DNA of 64,000 nucleotides from Streptomyces pluripotens (lineage in GTDB: Bacteria > Actinomycetota > Actinomycetes > Streptomycetales > Streptomycetaceae): positions 1,674,001-1,738,000 of the forward strand of contig NZ_CP021080.1 of NCBI RefSeq assembly GCF_000802245.2, in the 5' to 3' direction. Under the pieces are notes generated by a model, which ran no database searches, was not told the DNA's origin, and was given only the letters and a program-made list of their open reading frames with translations. Position numbers and translations under genes: made by a program. Position 1 is the first letter of the stretch. The number at the start of each line of letters is the position of its first letter. Below are positions 46,711-56,288 of this stretch, one piece after another.

Positions 46711-48348
46711 TCAGTGGTGGCCGTGGCCGCTCGCGATCTCCTTGTACTCGTCGGCGGTCGGCTTCGGGATCTGGTTGTCCTCGCCGTAGTAGGCGGTGGA
46801 GAGCTTCACGCGCAGCTTCTCCCCGGCCTTCACCTTGCGCTCGACACCGTTCTCGTCGACCGTCGGGCCGATCTCCGCCGGCTGGTACTGCTCGTGCGCG
46901 GTGAGCGTGTGCAGCTGCTCCTGGCTGAGCGGCTCGTGCACCTCGATGAACTCACCGTGCGGCAACCGCTTGATGATGCCGGTCTCACGACCGTGCAGCA
47001 CCTTGTCGCGGTCCCGGCGCTGCAGGCCGAGGCAGATCCGCTTGGTGGCGAGGAAGGCGATGACCGGTCCGACGAAGACGAAGATCCGGACGAACCAGGT
47101 GACCGCGTTGATCGACAGGTGGAAGTGCGTGGCCCACAGGTCGTTGCCACCACCGATCAGCAGGGTCAGGTAGATCGTCATCCAGGCGACGCCGAACGCG
47201 GTACGGGTCGGGGCGTTGCGCGGACGGTCCAGGATGTGGTGCTCGCGCTTGTCGCCGGTGACCCAGGACTCGATGAACGGGTAGACCGCGATCGCCACCA
47301 GGACCAGCGGGAAGATCACCAGCGGGATGAACACGCCCAGGACGAGCGTGTGGCCCCAGAAGTTGATCTCCCAGCCCGGCATGAAGCGGATCAGGCCCTC
47401 GGAGAAGCCCATGTACCAGTCCGGCTGGGCGCCGGTGGACACCTGGTCCGGACGGTACGGGCCCATGGCCCAGATCGGGTTGATCTGGGCAATGGCCGCG
47501 ATGGCCGCGATGACACCGAAGACCAGGAAGAAGAAGCCTCCGGCCTTGGCCATGTAGACCGGCAGCAGCGGCATGCCGACGACGTTCTTCTCGGTCTTTC
47601 CGGGACCCGCGAACTGCGTGTGCTTGTGGTAGAAGACCAGGATCAGGTGCCCCACCATCAGGCCGAGCATGATGCCCGGCAGCAGCAGGATGTGGATCGA
47701 GTAGAACCGGGCGACGAAGTCGTGGCCGGGGAACTGACCGCCGAAGAGGAAGAACGACAGGTACGTGCCGACGATCGGCACGGACAGGATCGCACCCTCC
47801 ATGAAGCGGACACCGGTGCCGGAGAGCAGGTCGTCCGGGAGCGAGTAACCGGTGAAACCGGTGAACATGCCCAGGACGAACAGCAGGAAGCCGAACAGCC
47901 AGTTGATCTCACGCGGCTTGCGGAAGGCACCGGTGAAGAACACGCGCATCATGTGCGCGAACATGCCGGCGAGGAAGATCAGCGCAGCCCAGTGGTGGAT
48001 CTGCCGCATGAGCAGACCACCGCGCACGTCGAAGGAGATGTGCAGGGTCGAGCTGAACGCCTCGGACATCAGCTGTCCCTGCAGCGGGACGTAGCTGCCG
48101 TGGTACTCCACCTCGTTCATCGACGGGTGGAAGAACAGCGTCAGATAGACACCCGTCAAGATGATGATGATGAAGCTGTACATGCACACTTCGCCCAACA
48201 TGAACGACCAGTGGTCGGGGAAGATCTTGCGCATGTTCGCCTTGGCCAGGGAGTAGATCCCGAGCCGGCCGTCGGCCCAGTCGGCGACTCGCTCGCCGGC
48301 CGGTGCCTTCCCGCGAGAGCGGGGCTGTTCGTTCGCTTGCGTACTCAT
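46711..48348 (-). CDS. qcrB: Cytochrome bc1 complex cytochrome b subunit
   Basis: 545 residues. The menaquinol-oxidising subunit of the actinobacterial bcc complex. About nine transmembrane helices; heme ligands in TLHISFDVRGG, RQIHHWAALIFLAGMFAHMM and YSIHILLLPGIMLG; the Qo motif is ISNPIWAMGPYRPDQV-like (INPIWAMGPYRP, PDWYMGF). A hydrophilic C-terminal tail ends with GHGHH. ATG at 48348 overlaps the qcrA stop by 4 bp (ATGA). Confidence 0.96.
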   Translation of the reverse strand: MSTQANEQPRSRGKAPAGERVADWADGRLGIYSLAKANMRKIFPDHWSFMLGEVCMYSFIIIILTGVYLTLFFHPSMNEVEYHGSYVPLQGQLMSEAFSSTLHISFDVRGGLLMRQIHHWAALIFLAGMFAHMMRVFFTGAFRKPREINWLFGFLLFVLGMFTGFTGYSLPDDLLSGTGVRFMEGAILSVPIVGTYLSFFLFGGQFPGHDFVARFYSIHILLLPGIMLGLMVGHLILVFYHKHTQFAGPGKTEKNVVGMPLLPVYMAKAGGFFFLVFGVIAAIAAIAQINPIWAMGPYRPDQVSTGAQPDWYMGFSEGLIRFMPGWEINFWGHTLVLGVFIPLVIFPLVLVAIAVYPFIESWVTGDKREHHILDRPRNAPTRTAFGVAWMTIYLTLLIGGGNDLWATHFHLSINAVTWFVRIFVFVGPVIAFLATKRICLGLQRRDRDKVLHGRETGIIKRLPHGEFIEVHEPLSQEQLHTLTAHEQYQPAEIGPTVDENGVERKVKAGEKLRVKLSTAYYGEDNQIPKPTADEYKEIASGHGHH

Positions 48349-49412
48349 CCGCGCTCCCAGAATGCAGGACCGACGGGCTCCTCGAAGTCGCCGAGCGCCT
48401 GGAGGTAACCCTCGCTGTCCACGCCGATGCGCAGCTGCGGCAGGGCGTGACCGGCGGGGCCGAAGATCACTCGGGCACCGTCGGAGAGGTCGAAGGTGGA
48501 CTGGTGGCACGGGCACAGCACATGGTGCGTCTGCTGCTCGTACAGCGAGATCGGGCATCCGACGTGGGTGCAGATCTTCGAGTACGCGACGATGCCCTCG
48601 TGCGACCACTCCAGCTCGCGCTTGTCCTTGATGTTGCCCGGCTGCAGCCGGACGATCATCAGGGCGGCCTTGGCGATCTCCGTCTGGAAGTCCTCGTTCG
48701 TCTCCTCCAGGCCATCGGGCTTGGCGAAGGTGAGCGAGCCGACGGCGACGTCCTCGGGCCGCAGCGGCTGGTTCGTGTTCATGTTGACCAGGCGCTTGCC
48801 CTTGGCCCACAGCGTGTGGCGGAGCGAGGTGCCGGGCAGCGGACCCAGGTCACGCAGCAGCATGACGCCGGAGAGCGGCACCAGGGCGAGCGCGCCGAAC
48901 ATCGTGTTGCGGATCAGCTTGCGGCGGCCGATCGCCGACTCCTTGGCACCCTCACGGAAGTCCGCGTGGACCTTCGCGCGAACCTCGGGCGAGGCCTCGA
49001 TCGGGTGGCGGTCGTCCGCGACCTCCGCGTCGGACATCAGGGTGCGGGCCCAGTGGACCGCGCCCGCACCGATGCAGAACAGCGCCGCTCCCAGGGTCAG
49101 GCCCAACGCGAAGTTCAGCGCGTTGATGTGCCCGAGGGGGAAGACGAAGATCGACTTGTCGTGCGGGATCGCCACGTACGAGGCGATGAAGCCGATGGTG
49201 GCCAGCATCGACACGGTGAACAGCAGGGCGACCGTGCGCTCGGAGCGCTGGGCGGCCCGCTCGTCGATGTCCTGGATCCGGTGCTCGTGCGGCGGCAGCC
49301 CCGGGTCAGCGAACGGGTGCACCTCGTCCGCGACCGAGACCGCGCCGTGCGCGCCCTTGTCGGCGTCCTGCTCAGCGGGCAGGTTCTCTTCTGGAATGTC
49401 TTGGCTACTCAT
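48345..49412 (-). CDS. qcrA: Cytochrome bc1 complex Rieske iron-sulfur subunit
   Basis: 355 residues. Three N-terminal transmembrane helices (VALLFTVSMLATIGFIASYV, ALNFALGLTLGAALFCIGAG, RNTMFGALALVPLSGVMLL) and a C-terminal Rieske domain with both cluster boxes: ICTHVGCPISLY and LCPCHQSTFDLSDG. The three-helix membrane part is characteristic of actinobacteria. It overlaps qcrC by 4 bp upstream and qcrB by 4 bp downstream. Confidence 0.96.
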   Translation of the reverse strand: MSSQDIPEENLPAEQDADKGAHGAVSVADEVHPFADPGLPPHEHRIQDIDERAAQRSERTVALLFTVSMLATIGFIASYVAIPHDKSIFVFPLGHINALNFALGLTLGAALFCIGAGAVHWARTLMSDAEVADDRHPIEASPEVRAKVHADFREGAKESAIGRRKLIRNTMFGALALVPLSGVMLLRDLGPLPGTSLRHTLWAKGKRLVNMNTNQPLRPEDVAVGSLTFAKPDGLEETNEDFQTEIAKAALMIVRLQPGNIKDKRELEWSHEGIVAYSKICTHVGCPISLYEQQTHHVLCPCHQSTFDLSDGARVIFGPAGHALPQLRIGVDSEGYLQALGDFEEPVGPAFWERG

Positions 49413-50221
49413 GACTTCTTGGCCTTTGCGGTCCGAGCGGCGACCCAGACGGCGACGGCGATCAGCGCGCCGAGCCCGAAGATCCAGGCGAACAGGCCCT
49501 CGCTGACCGGCCCGAGGCCGCCCAGCTCCATGCCGCCGGGGTTCGTCGTGTCACTGCTGTCGACCGCGTGCAGGTACGCGATGATGTCCTTCTTGTTCTT
49601 CGCCGACATCGTGGTGTCGGGGAAGGAGGGCATGTTCTGCGGGCCGGTCAGCATGGCCTCGTAGATGTGCTTGGGGTCGACGCCCTCAAGGGTCGGCGCG
49701 AACTTGCCCTTGGTGAGGGCACCGCCCTTGCCGGTGAAGTTGTGGCACTGCGCGCAGTTGGTGCGGAACAGTTCGCCGCCCTTGGCGATGTCGGCACCAT
49801 TCGGGCCGTACTGCTCCTTGGTCGGCACGCTGGGGCCGGCGCCCAGCGAGGCGACGTACGCGGCGAGCTGGTCGATCTGCGTCTGGGTGTAGACGGGCTT
49901 CTTGCGCGGGACCTGGGCGCCCTGCGAGGTGGCGGCCGGCATACGGCCGGTGCCGACCTGGAAGTCGACGGCCGCGGCGCCGACACCGACCAGGCTCGGT
50001 CCGTCGGAGGAGCCCTGGCCACCGGTGCCGTGGCAGCTGGCGCAACCGACCTCGTAGAGCTTCTTGCCCTCCTTGATGGTCAGGGACTGGGAGGTTTCAT
50101 CGGCCTGCGCCTTGGTCGCCGGCGCGAACGCGGCGTACAGCCCCCCAGTGGCCGCCAGCGCGAGGAGTAGGACGACGACCGCCGCCAGCGGATGGCGTCG
50201 TCGTGCGGAGAGCTTTTTCAC
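49409..50221 (-). CDS. qcrC: Cytochrome bc1 complex di-heme cytochrome c subunit
   Basis: 270 residues. An N-terminal membrane anchor (PLAAVVVLLLALAATGGLYA), two class I cytochrome c domains with VGCASCHGTGGQG and TNCAQCHNFTGKGG (both CxxCH), and a C-terminal transmembrane helix (LFAWIFGLGALIAVAVWVAA). The two hemes carry electrons directly to the aa3 oxidase in the supercomplex, replacing soluble cytochrome c. The start at 50221 is GTG. It follows ctaE by 62 bp on the same strand. Confidence 0.96.
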   Translation of the reverse strand: MKKLSARRRHPLAAVVVLLLALAATGGLYAAFAPATKAQADETSQSLTIKEGKKLYEVGCASCHGTGGQGSSDGPSLVGVGAAAVDFQVGTGRMPAATSQGAQVPRKKPVYTQTQIDQLAAYVASLGAGPSVPTKEQYGPNGADIAKGGELFRTNCAQCHNFTGKGGALTKGKFAPTLEGVDPKHIYEAMLTGPQNMPSFPDTTMSAKNKKDIIAYLHAVDSSDTTNPGGMELGGLGPVSEGLFAWIFGLGALIAVAVWVAARTAKAKKS

Positions 50222-50283
50222 GGATTACCCCGGTGTCAGGATCTTCTGCGTCGGTGCTTCTGGATGTGCGGGAGCGGTCCCGG

Positions 50284-50904
50284 CTACTTGATCAGGTAGA
50301 TCGTGGCGAAGAGGCCGATCCAGACGACATCGACGAAGTGCCAGTAGTAGGACACGACGATGGCGGCGGTCGCCTGCTCATGCGTGAACCTCTTCGCCGC
50401 GTAGGTGCGGCCGAGGACCAGCAGGAAGGCGATGAGACCGCCCGTCACGTGCAGGCCGTGGAAGCCGGTGGTCAGGTAGAACACCGAGCCGTACGGGTCC
50501 GAGGAGAGCGAGATGCCGTCCTCCTTCACCAGGCTCGTGTACTCGTAGATCTGACCGCCGATGAAGATCGCACCCATGATGAAGGTGAGGATGAACCAGC
50601 CACGGAGCTTCTTCACATCGCCACGCTCCGCGGCGAACACGCCGAGCTGGCAGGTGAGCGAGGAGAGCACCAGGATCGTGGTGTTCGTCGCGGAGAAGGG
50701 AACGTTGAGGGCGCTCGCCATCTCCTTCCAGTGAGCCGGTCCGGTCACCGACCGGAGGGTGAAGTACATCGCGAAGAGGGCCGCGAAGAACATCAGCTCG
50801 GAACTCAGCCAGATGATGGTTCCGACGCTGGTGAGGTTCGGCCGATTGACCGACGGGTGCGCGTGCCCGGTTTCTACTGTCGTTGCTGTCGCCACGACCG
50901 ACAT
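50284..50904 (-). CDS. ctaE: Cytochrome c oxidase subunit III
   Basis: 206 residues, the short actinobacterial form with five transmembrane helices. Typical stretches: [54 protein letters not shown] and [18 protein letters not shown]. It stabilises the aa3 oxidase. The ATG at 50904 lies within a perfect 21-nt inverted repeat and no clear ribosome-binding site precedes it. First gene of ctaE-qcrCAB; the receiver-like gene is divergent. Confidence 0.95.
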   Translation of the reverse strand: MSVVATATTVETGHAHPSVNRPNLTSVGTIIWLSSELMFFAALFAMYFTLRSVTGPAHWKEMASALNVPFSATNTTILVLSSLTCQLGVFAAERGDVKKLRGWFILTFIMGAIFIGGQIYEYTSLVKEDGISLSSDPYGSVFYLTTGFHGLHVTGGLIAFLLVLGRTYAAKRFTHEQATAAIVVSYYWHFVDVVWIGLFATIYLIK

Positions 50905-50915
50905 TATGTCGGTCG
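50895..50915. promoter_or_regulatory. Perfect inverted repeat spanning the ctaE start codon
   Basis: Ten-base arms (CGACCGACAT and its complement) flank a single centre base. On the ctaE strand the ATG is at 50904-50902, inside the repeat. As RNA it can form an 8-bp stem with a 5-nt loop that would cover the start codon; as DNA it could be an operator. Confidence 0.6.
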
Positions 50916-51058
50916 CTTATCCCGCCCTCACTCCGGGGGGTGCCGTTCGGAGTGTCTTGACCCGCCGGACCGGTGTTGACGTGGTGTTCAGGGGAGTAAC
51001 ATCCGCCCAAACGGCCCTGTCCGTCCTGTCCGTACGACGCTGACGTCTCGGAGGAACA

Positions 51059-51460
51059 ATGCAGCCGACCGCCACGGTGCTGGTCTACAGCGACGACTCC
51101 AACACCCGCGAGCAGGTACGGCTGGCCGTCGGCCGCAGGCCGGCCGCTGACGTGCCCCCGGTCGAGTTCGTGGAATGCGCGACGCCCGGGGCGGTCGTCC
51201 GGGAACTGGACAACGGCGGCATCGACGTCTGCGTGTTGGACGGCGAGGCCGTCCCCATGGGGGGCATGGGGGTGTGCCGGCAGATCAAGGACGAGGTGTT
51301 CAACTGCCCGCCGGTGCTGCTGCTGATGGGCCGCCCGCAGGACGCCTGGCTGGCCACCTGGAGCCGGGCCGACGCTGCGGTCACCCTGCCGGTGGATCCC
51401 GAGGAGTTCGCCTCTGCACTGGCGGCCCTGCTGCGCCGGAAGCGATTGGTGAACGTCTAG
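51059..51460 (+). CDS. Receiver-like protein lacking key active-site residues
   Basis: 133 residues, a single CheY-like domain. TVLVYSDDSNTREQVRLAVG holds the acidic pair and GIDVCVLDGEAVPMGG the expected phospho-Asp. The usual Thr/Ser after strand 4 is replaced (VLLLMGRPQD) and the conserved Lys of strand 5 is a Leu (AAVTLPVDP). It is therefore probably a pseudo-receiver. It is divergent from ctaE, with 154 bp between starts. ATG at 51059 follows GAGGAAC. No output domain. It may modulate respiratory expression, but this is only inferred from position. Confidence 0.75.
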   Translation: MQPTATVLVYSDDSNTREQVRLAVGRRPAADVPPVEFVECATPGAVVRELDNGGIDVCVLDGEAVPMGGMGVCRQIKDEVFNCPPVLLLMGRPQDAWLATWSRADAAVTLPVDPEEFASALAALLRRKRLVNV

Positions 51461-51466
51461 CGGTGG

Positions 51467-51493
51467 GGGGCGCGGGGACCGGCCTCGCGCCCC
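51467..51493. terminator. Hairpin between receiver-like gene and L,D-transpeptidase
   Basis: An 11-bp stem (51467-51477 with 51483-51493, one G-U) and a 5-nt loop lie between convergent genes. Confidence 0.7.
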
Positions 51494-51497
51494 TGTG

Positions 51498-52760
51498 TCA
51501 CAGCGCCACCGGTTGGAGGCGTACCACGTCTCCCGGTGGCTGGCCAACCGACGTGCCGTTCGTCAGAGCGCTGCCCGCAAGCCAGTCCTTCCAGTCGACG
51601 TTCCAGTCGCCGAAACCGTTGCCGAAGGGCTCCATGTCGTCACCGTTGGAATTGACGACCTTGACGATGTCGCCCTCGTGGATGTGGTCGAAGAACCACT
51701 CGGCGTTGCCGGTACTCATGCCCGTACAGCCGTGGCTGACGTTGGCGTAGCCCTGGGATCCCACGGACCAGGGTGCGGCGTGCACGTACTCGCCCGACCA
51801 GGTGACCCTGGTCGCGTAGTAGACCGGCAGGTCGTAGGAGTCCGAACTGCCGGCCGCGATGCCCACCGTGGAGCTGCGCATGCGTACGAAGTACTGCTTG
51901 CCGAGGACGACCTTGACGCCGTTGCGGGTCTCGTAGCCCGGTTTGCCGGTGGTGACGGGGATGTCGTTGATGTCCTTGCCGTTCTTGTAGAACGACAGCT
52001 CGTGCGCGGAGGCGTCCGTGACGGCCTCGATCCGGTCGCCTGTGGTGATCTTCAGGGGCTTGGACTTGCCGCCCCACAGCCGGTCGTTGATCTTGAGGCC
52101 GTCCAGGTTGCTGTGCACCTGGATGGTGGCGTGGGCGGGCCAGTACTCCTTGGGGCGGTAGTGGAGTTCCTTGCCGTTCACCCAGTACCAGGACCCCTGC
52201 ACGGCTGGCGTGGAATCCACCCGGAGGGCGCGCTCCACGACGGCGCGCTGAGCCTTGTCCTTGATTTCCTGGTCGAGTTGGGCGGTGATGGGCTGTCCCA
52301 CACCGTATGCGCCCGCGTCCGGCCCGAACGTGACGGTCAGCCGCTTCTTGCTCGTGGGTTTGCTGGTGTCGAAGGTGAGAACCTTGCGGCCGGGCGCGCC
52401 GTCCTCGTCCTCGGTGCTGACCGTGACCGTGTAGTGGGCGTTGGCGGCCAGCGGGGAGGTGCTGTGCCACCGGCTGCCGTCGGCGGCGAGTTCGCCCGCC
52501 ACGTAGCGCCCTGTGGAGTCCCGGGCGGTGACGTCCGTGATGCGGCCCTCACCGCTCTTGGCGGTGACCTCCAGGGGCTTGTCCGGGTCGGCCGGCTTGC
52601 CTGCACCGATGGGGCCGCTGAAGGAGATCATGCCCGCTGCGTCGTACGGCTTGGTCGACAGAGGGTTGCCGTCCGAACCGCAAGCTGTGACGCCCGCGCC
52701 GAGGGCGGTCACCAGCAGGGTACAGCTGACGACGGTGCGGGTCCGCGGAATGTGGTTCAT
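51498..52760 (-). CDS. L,D-transpeptidase lipoprotein (Ig-like and YkuD domains)
   Basis: 420 residues. A lipoprotein signal ends in GAGVTACGSDG. Two immunoglobulin-like domains follow (about 45-250; DPDKPLEVTAKSGEGRITDV, LTVTFGPDAGAYGVGQPI), then the catalytic YkuD domain with YVHAAPWSVGSQGYANVSHG and CTGMS (His, Ser-His-Gly-Cys). It makes 3-3 cross-links in peptidoglycan outside the membrane, as in mycobacterial LdtMt2-type enzymes. It starts at ATG 52760. Confidence 0.93.
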   Translation of the reverse strand: MNHIPRTRTVVSCTLLVTALGAGVTACGSDGNPLSTKPYDAAGMISFSGPIGAGKPADPDKPLEVTAKSGEGRITDVTARDSTGRYVAGELAADGSRWHSTSPLAANAHYTVTVSTEDEDGAPGRKVLTFDTSKPTSKKRLTVTFGPDAGAYGVGQPITAQLDQEIKDKAQRAVVERALRVDSTPAVQGSWYWVNGKELHYRPKEYWPAHATIQVHSNLDGLKINDRLWGGKSKPLKITTGDRIEAVTDASAHELSFYKNGKDINDIPVTTGKPGYETRNGVKVVLGKQYFVRMRSSTVGIAAGSSDSYDLPVYYATRVTWSGEYVHAAPWSVGSQGYANVSHGCTGMSTGNAEWFFDHIHEGDIVKVVNSNGDDMEPFGNGFGDWNVDWKDWLAGSALTNGTSVGQPPGDVVRLQPVAL

Positions 52761-52863
52761 ACGATCACGCTATGAGACGCAGTCCGCACCGGCGCGCCAG
52801 GTAACTCATACGGGGGACCGGCGTTGCGGCAAAGGGCGGACAGCCCGGTGCATCCGGAAAGCG

Positions 52864-52901
52864 GGGAGCCCGGACCCTCCTGACGGAGGGTCCGGGCTCC
52901 C
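52864..52901 (-). terminator. Terminator after ctaF
   Basis: A perfect 17-bp stem (52864-52880 with 52885-52901) and a 4-nt loop lie 21 bp beyond the ctaF stop. It ends the ctaCDF operon. Confidence 0.9.
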
Positions 52902-52921
52902 GGCGTGCGTGCTCTCGCGTA

Positions 52922-53320
52922 CTACTGGGTGCGGTTCTCACCGTGGTAGTACTCGAACACCCAGCCGAACAGACCGATCAGGATGATCGGCGCCGAGAAG
53001 TACAGCAGCCACCAGCCGACCGCGACACCGAGGAAGGCCAGCGCGCCGCCGACGCCCAGGGCGAGCGGCTGCCAGCTGTGCGGGCTGAAGAAGCCCAGCT
53101 CGCCCGCGTCGTCCGCGACATCGGCCTCCTTGTTGTCCTGGGCACCGGCGTCGACCCGCCGGGCGGTGAAGCCCAGGTAGAAGCCGATCATGATGGACAG
53201 GCCGAAGGCCAGGAAGAGTGCGGTGGTGCCGGCCGGCTCCTTCGACCACACGCCGTACACGACGGCCATGATCAGGATGAAGAAGCTCAGCCAGACGAAC
53301 ATCCGGCCCTGGATCTTCAC
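52922..53320 (-). CDS. ctaF: Cytochrome c oxidase subunit IV (actinobacterial type)
   Basis: 132 residues with four transmembrane helices ([80 protein letters not shown]). This small subunit is specific to actinobacterial aa3 oxidases. GTG start overlaps the ctaD stop (GTGA). Confidence 0.94.
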   Translation of the reverse strand: MKIQGRMFVWLSFFILIMAVVYGVWSKEPAGTTALFLAFGLSIMIGFYLGFTARRVDAGAQDNKEADVADDAGELGFFSPHSWQPLALGVGGALAFLGVAVGWWLLYFSAPIILIGLFGWVFEYYHGENRTQ

Positions 53321-55050
53321 TTGCCGGCCTCCTTGCTGCCCGCGTTGGCACTGCCGTGACCGGCGTACTCAAGCTGTTCGAGCGCGGCGATCTCGGGGTG
53401 GTGCAGGTCGAACGCCGGGGATTCGCTGCGGATCCGCGGCAGGGTCACGAAGTTGTGGCGCGGCGGCGGGCAGGAGGTCGCCCACTCCAGCGAGCGGCCG
53501 TAGCCCCACGGGTCGTCCACGCCGACCGGCTTGCCGTACTTGGCCGTCTTCCAGACGTTGTAGAGGAACGGCAGGATCGACAGGCCGAGCAGGAACGAAC
53601 CGATCGTCGAGACCGTGTTCAGGGTGGTGAAACCGTCGTTCGCCAGGTAGTCCGCGTAACGGCGCGGCATGCCCTCGGCGCCCAGCCAGTGCTGGACCAG
53701 GAACGTCGTGTGGAAGCCGATGAACAGGGTCCAGAAGGTGACCTTGCCGAGGCGCTCGTCCAGCATCTTGCCGGTGAACTTCGGCCACCAGAAGTGGAAG
53801 CCGGAGAACATGGCGAAGACGACCGTACCGAAGACCACGTAGTGGAAGTGGGCCACCACGAAGTACGAGTCGGAGATGTGGAAGTCCATCGGGGGCGAGG
53901 CCAGGATGACACCGGTCAGACCACCGAACGTGAAGGTGATCAGGAAGCCGGTGGCCCAGAGCATCGGTGTCTCGAAGGACAGCGAACCCTTCCACATGGT
54001 GCCGATCCAGTTGAAGAACTTCACACCGGTCGGCACCGCGATCAGGAAGGTCATGAAGGAGAAGAACGGCAGCAGCACACCACCGGTGACGTACATGTGG
54101 TGGGCCCACACCGTCACGGACAGGCCGGCGATCGCGACGGTCGCGGCGATCAGACCCATGTAGCCGAACATCGGCTTGCGGGAGAAGACCGGAATCACTT
54201 CGCTGATGATGCCGAAGAACGGTAGCGCGATGATGTACACCTCTGGATGGCCGAAGAACCAGAAGAGGTGTTGCCACAGCAAGGCTCCGCCGTTGGCGGC
54301 GTCGAACACATGGGCGCCGAACTTGCGGTCCGCCTCCAGGGCGAACAGTGCGGCCGCCAGGACCGGGAAGGCCAGCAGGACCAGGACACCGGTCAGCAGG
54401 ACGTTCCACACGAAGATCGGCATGCGGAACATGGTCATGCCCGGCGCACGCATGCAGATGATCGTGGTGATGAAGTTGACCGAGCCGAGGATCGTGCCGA
54501 AACCGGACATGGCCAGACCCATGATCCACATGTCGGCGCCGAGGCCCGGGGAGCGGATCGCGTTCGACAGCGGGGAGTAGGCGAACCAGCCGAAGTCCGC
54601 CGCGCCCTGCGGGGTGAGGAACCCACCGACCGCGATGAGCGAGCCGAACAGGTAGAGCCAGTAGGCGAACATGTTCAGCCGCGGGAACGCCACGTCCGGC
54701 GCGCCGATCTGCAGCGGCATGATCCAGTTCGCGAAGCCTGCGAACAGCGGCGTCGCGAACATCAGCAGCATGATCGTGCCGTGCATCGTGAACGCCTGGT
54801 TGAACTGCTCGTTCGACATGATCTGCAGGCCCGGCCGGGCCAGCTCGGCACGCATGAGCAGCGCCATCACGCCGCCGATCAGGAAGAACGCGAACGACGT
54901 CGTCAGATACAGCGTGCCGATCGTCTTGTGGTCGGTGGTCGTCATCCACTTGACCACGACATTGCCGGGTTGCTTGCGCCTGACCGGCAGCTCGCTCTCG
55001 TACGAGTCTTCAGCTGCCGCGGCACCCTGGGGTTCGTTGAGGATGCTCAC
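53317..55050 (-). CDS. ctaD: Cytochrome c oxidase subunit I
   Basis: 577 residues with about twelve transmembrane helices. Heme a and a3/CuB ligands are visible: [20 protein letters not shown], the [15 protein letters not shown] motif, [12 protein letters not shown] and [13 protein letters not shown]. It houses the oxygen-reducing site and pumps protons. GTG at 55050 overlaps the ctaC stop. An N-terminal Ala/Glu-rich tail ([20 protein letters not shown]) precedes the first helix. Confidence 0.97.
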   Translation of the reverse strand: MSILNEPQGAAAAEDSYESELPVRRKQPGNVVVKWMTTTDHKTIGTLYLTTSFAFFLIGGVMALLMRAELARPGLQIMSNEQFNQAFTMHGTIMLLMFATPLFAGFANWIMPLQIGAPDVAFPRLNMFAYWLYLFGSLIAVGGFLTPQGAADFGWFAYSPLSNAIRSPGLGADMWIMGLAMSGFGTILGSVNFITTIICMRAPGMTMFRMPIFVWNVLLTGVLVLLAFPVLAAALFALEADRKFGAHVFDAANGGALLWQHLFWFFGHPEVYIIALPFFGIISEVIPVFSRKPMFGYMGLIAATVAIAGLSVTVWAHHMYVTGGVLLPFFSFMTFLIAVPTGVKFFNWIGTMWKGSLSFETPMLWATGFLITFTFGGLTGVILASPPMDFHISDSYFVVAHFHYVVFGTVVFAMFSGFHFWWPKFTGKMLDERLGKVTFWTLFIGFHTTFLVQHWLGAEGMPRRYADYLANDGFTTLNTVSTIGSFLLGLSILPFLYNVWKTAKYGKPVGVDDPWGYGRSLEWATSCPPPRHNFVTLPRIRSESPAFDLHHPEIAALEQLEYAGHGSANAGSKEAGK

Positions 55051-56009
55051 AGGTTGTTCGTCTCCCGGTTCTTCTCGTGGCTCGTCTGCGCGATGCCGGC
55101 GGGAATGTAACCGGTCTGCCCCTTCTTGGCGAGGTCCTTGAGGTGCTGCTCGTATCGCTCGGGGGAGACGACCTTCACGTTGAACAGCATCCGGGAGTGG
55201 TCGACGCCGCAGAGTTCCGCACACTTGCCGAGGAAGGTGCCCTGCTTGTTCGGGGTCACCTGGAAGGCGTTGGTGTGACCGGGGATGACGTCCTGCTTCA
55301 TGAGGAACGGCACCACCCAGAAGGAGTGGATGACGTCACGCGAGGTCAGGATGAAACGTACGGTCTTGCCCTCAGGGAGCCAGAGCGTCGGGCCGGGGTT
55401 GCCGGTCTGCGGGTTCTTCGTGGCGGGCGTACCGACGTCGTAGACACCGCCGGCGTTCGCCGGGAATTCCTTCTTGAACCGGTCCGGAATGGCGTCCAGG
55501 TTCTTGTCGGTCTTGGCGTTGCCGGAGACACCGGGGACCTTCTCGATGTAGTTGAAGCCCCAGCTCCACTGGAAGCCGACCACGTTGACCGTGACGTCGG
55601 GCTTCTTGTCGGTGAGACTGAGCAGCTTCGACTCGTCCCGGGCGGTGAAGTAGAAGAGCACCGAGATGATGATGATCGGGACCACCGTGTACAGGGCCTC
55701 GATCGGCATGTTGTACCGAGTCTGCGGAGGAACCTCGACCTTGGTGCGGCTGCGCCTGTGGAACATGGCGCTCCACAGGATCAGGCCCCACACCAGCACG
55801 CCGACGGCGAGCGCGGCAGCCCAGGAGCCCTGCCACAGGGAGAGGATCCGCGGAGCCTCTTCCGTGGTGGGGGTGGGCATACCAAGGCGGGGGAAGTCCT
55901 TGTATGTGCAACCGGTTGCGGTCGCCAGGACCAGGCCCGCGGTCAGTGCCTGCAGCAGCTTCCGCCGCATCGGGCGCCGCGGCGAGCGGTCGGAGCCGTT
56001 GGGACTCAC
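55047..56009 (-). CDS. ctaC: Cytochrome c oxidase subunit II
   Basis: 320 residues. A lipoprotein-like signal ([17 protein letters not shown]), two transmembrane helices, and the periplasmic cupredoxin domain with the CuA site: [10 protein letters not shown] and [19 protein letters not shown] (Cys-x3-Cys-x3-His). It takes electrons from the QcrC hemes. GTG at 56009 is the first codon of the conserved N-terminus. The 279-bp gap to the divergent desulfurase gene (56010-56288) must hold its promoter; no motif was clear. Confidence 0.95.
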   Translation of the reverse strand: MSPNGSDRSPRRPMRRKLLQALTAGLVLATATGCTYKDFPRLGMPTPTTEEAPRILSLWQGSWAAALAVGVLVWGLILWSAMFHRRSRTKVEVPPQTRYNMPIEALYTVVPIIIISVLFYFTARDESKLLSLTDKKPDVTVNVVGFQWSWGFNYIEKVPGVSGNAKTDKNLDAIPDRFKKEFPANAGGVYDVGTPATKNPQTGNPGPTLWLPEGKTVRFILTSRDVIHSFWVVPFLMKQDVIPGHTNAFQVTPNKQGTFLGKCAELCGVDHSRMLFNVKVVSPERYEQHLKDLAKKGQTGYIPAGIAQTSHEKNRETNNL

Positions 56010-56276
56010 GTAGCGCCTTCCCGAGAGTCTCGCCCGCGCGGTCGGCTGCGGCCTTCTCGCTGGTCGGTCGCCGCCCTGCGTCGGGCAGGGGTTTGGATGT
56101 TTATGCGGACCAAACCCTAGCCGACGCCTTCCGGGGGTTCGCGGGGAGGGGGGCATACGCGCTACGGGTCACTCGAAAGCGCCTAGCTGCTCGGGCGGTT
56201 TCGGCGTTTTTGCGGGTACACCGCGAGGGCTCCTCGTCGCACCGTTCCCGTGCTCCCCGTAGGGCGGAGGAAGCCT

Positions 56277-56282
56277 TAACGT
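56277..56282 (+). promoter_or_regulatory. Candidate -10 box for leaderless desulfurase-TusA transcript
   Basis: TAACGT is 6 nt before the GTG at 56289, with no ribosome-binding site between. The spacing fits a leaderless promoter. Confidence 0.4.
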
Positions 56283-56288
56283 TGCTGC

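Noticed and set aside
46714..48408. 564-codon open frame on the plus strand
   Set aside because: It is antisense to qcrB and consists of charged low-complexity sequence.
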